Source: Gallionella sp. (GTDB lineage Bacteria; Pseudomonadota; Gammaproteobacteria; Burkholderiales; Gallionellaceae). Taken from it: 5,726 bases of DNA. Below, in pieces: positions 4,404-5,726 of this stretch. Numbering within the stretch: the stretch's first letter is position 1; every line of letters begins with the position of its first letter. The notes under the pieces were generated by a model. The model saw only the letters and a program-made list of their open reading frames with translations. It did no database searches and had not been told where the DNA came from. A program made the translations under genes and the position numbers. The stretch is taken from NCBI GenBank assembly GCA_025362155.1, contig JANYHX010000080.1, positions 1-5,726 on the forward strand, given 5' to 3'.

Positions 4404-5726
4404 TATTGGCTGACAGCCTGCATCCCGGGCTGATATACCTTAACGTTGTTGCGTCCCCCTTGCTTGGCGTGATACATCGCGATATCAGCACTTTTAATCA
4501 GCAACTTTTCGTTGCGGCCATGTTCGGGGTAGACGGCAATGCCGATACTCGAGGAGATTTGCAGCGTGTGTCCCGCCAGTTCAAAAGGCTGATTAAGGGC
4601 ATAAAGTATTTTCTCGCCGACCTTGCGAGCATTCGGTTTCGTTTCGATGGTGGGTAACAATATGACGAATTCGTCCCCCCCTATCCGCGCGGCGGTATCC
4701 GACTCACGCAGGCAACTCTGAATGCGCACAGCCACTTCTTTCAGCAATAGGTCACCAACGCCGTGACCGTATGTGTCATTCACCGGTTTGAATTTATCCA
4801 GGTCAATGAACATCACCGCCAACCGAAGTTTATTCCGCTGTGCTGAAATGATCGCTTGTTGTAAACGGTCATTGAATAACGCACGGTTGGGGAGGTGGGT
4901 GAGCGCATCGTATTGCGCCATGTGTTGCATGTGTTCCTCTATGTCCTTGCGTTCGGTGATGTCGGTGGAGATGCCGCACAAAGCGTAAATGCTGCCATCT
5001 TCATGTCGTAATGGCAGCTTGACCGTCAGGAAAACCTCGGCTACCCCGGTGAGGATATTCAGATTGGTTTCTTCAGTGTGCAACGTCTCCCCTTTTTCCA
5101 GGACACGAAGATCGTCCTGGCGTATATGGGCAGCGGCTTCGGCATCGAAAAATTTGGTGTCGTCATAGCCCACGATCTCAGCCATCGGGGCATCGAAGCG
5201 CTCACGTAATAGGCGGTTGGCAAACAGATAGCGGCTTTGGGTGTCTTTTGTATAGATGTAGACCGTAACGTTTTCCAGAATATCAGAGAGCAATTTCTGG
5301 CTCTCTTTGAAGCCCTGGTCGGCACGAATGCGTCCCAGCGCGATTGCAGTCAAATTGGCGGCTTGCTCAATCAGTCGGATTTCCTCATCAGTCGGGTGGT
5401 GCATTTGATGATGATAAATGGCGAATGTACCGAGCACTTTTCCGGAAACTGAACGAACAGGTTCCGACCAGCACGCGCCCAGTCCCGCCCTGGCGGTGAG
5501 TTCTTGATAGGCTGCCCAGTAAGGATGAGTGTGGACATCTTCTACAATGGTGCGTTGGCCGGTAAAGGCGGCGGTGCCACAAGAACCAACCCCGATGCCG
5601 ATCTCGATGCCATTGATTGCGGCGTTGTAAAAATCCGGCAGACTGGGTGCTGCGCCCGTCACGAGATGCTTGTCTTCATTGTCCAGCAGCAGAATGCTGC
5701 AAAGCATGGACGGTTGCTCCTGCTCC
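4403..5726 (-). CDS. GAF-PAS-GGDEF diguanylate cyclase, 5' end outside window
   Basis: This gene reads leftward and is incomplete at its N-terminus. The first visible in-frame Met is at 5707, but the frame stays open to the edge and encodes EQEQPS just before it, which fits the middle of a GAF domain, so 5707 is not the start. Numbering from that Met, residues 1-125 are a GAF domain (GIGVGSCGTAAFTG 37-50, GLGACWSEPVRS 75-86). Residues 138-252 are a PAS domain with a PAC-type end (ISTDITERKDIEEHM). Residues 262-428 are a GGDEF domain. The active-site motif GGDEF (343-347) is intact, as is the product-inhibition site RxxD (RESD 334-337) five residues before it, and DALTHLPNR (267-275) opens the domain. 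It should therefore make cyclic di-GMP from two GTP with feedback control. No EAL domain follows. The ligand sensed by GAF or PAS is unknown, and an additional N-terminal domain may lie outside the window. Confidence 0.93.
   Translation of the reverse strand, partial: EQEQPSMLCSILLLDNEDKHLVTGAAPSLPDFYNAAINGIEIGIGVGSCGTAAFTGQRTIVEDVHTHPYWAAYQELTARAGLGACWSEPVRSVSGKVLGTFAIYHHQMHHPTDEEIRLIEQAANLTAIALGRIRADQGFKESQKLLSDILENVTVYIYTKDTQSRYLFANRLLRERFDAPMAEIVGYDDTKFFDAEAAAHIRQDDLRVLEKGETLHTEETNLNILTGVAEVFLTVKLPLRHEDGSIYALCGISTDITERKDIEEHMQHMAQYDALTHLPNRALFNDRLQQAIISAQRNKLRLAVMFIDLDKFKPVNDTYGHGVGDLLLKEVAVRIQSCLRESDTAARIGGDEFVILLPTIETKPNARKVGEKILYALNQPFELAGHTLQISSSIGIAVYPEHGRNEKLLIKSADIAMYHAKQGGRNNVKVYQPGMQAVSQ

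Noticed and set aside
4406..4657. An 83-codon plus-strand frame opposite the GGDEF domain
   Set aside because: It is antisense to a conserved catalytic domain, with no ribosome binding site and no family resemblance.
4679..4688. CCCTATCCGC, identical to part of the inverted repeat at 1323-1332
   Set aside because: Here it encodes the Arg-Ile-Gly residues before the GGDEF active site, so the match is explained by coding constraint.
5705..5707. ATG as the start of the diguanylate cyclase
   Set aside because: The frame stays open to the window edge and the preceding codons (EQEQPS) fit the GAF domain, so this Met is internal.

Overview
The window looks like ordinary chromosome of a betaproteobacterium, most plausibly in or near the Nitrosomonadales (Gallionellaceae or Nitrosomonadaceae type). 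This rests on protein resemblances recalled from memory: a beta-type carboxy-terminal protease tail, a DUF1840 protein, an E. coli-like MscL, a CsbD-like protein and a GAF-PAS-GGDEF protein. Base composition is fairly balanced throughout. I see no tRNA, rRNA, insertion sequence, CRISPR array or phage gene.

Layout. Bases 1-251 hold the 3' end of an S41 C-terminal processing protease gene. It is followed 21 bases later by a small conserved-looking protein of unknown function (273-677), and then by a cheW-type coupling protein (724-1215) with a near-perfect ribosome binding site. All three are on the plus strand and close enough to be co-transcribed. A non-coding stretch of about 325 bases follows; it contains nested inverted repeats and is the least explained part of the window. 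Next is a lipoprotein monohaem cytochrome c (start revised to 1543, end 2085). Then come a csbD-like stress gene (2245-2430) with a clear 12-bp hairpin terminator, and a six-helix YihY/BrkB membrane protein (2535-3497). mscL (3526-3936, minus strand) converges on yihY with only 28 bases between them. A 138-base divergent region separates mscL from a small DUF1840 gene (4075-4371, plus). The window ends with a diguanylate cyclase on the minus strand, which runs off the right edge.

How the genes fit together. The middle part (cytochrome lipoprotein, CsbD-like protein, YihY, MscL) is weighted toward the cell envelope and stress: an outer-membrane electron carrier, a stress-associated small protein, an inner-membrane protein and an emergency osmotic valve. 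CheW and the diguanylate cyclase are signalling proteins. The window has no chemoreceptor, CheA or c-di-GMP effector, so their partners must lie elsewhere.

I found no convincing new multi-gene system. The points most worth a second look are the unknown 134-residue protein (apparent HMA-like fold without the metal-binding CxxC, plus a His/Asp-rich tail), the structured non-coding region at 1216-1542, and the csbD-yihY-mscL neighbourhood.
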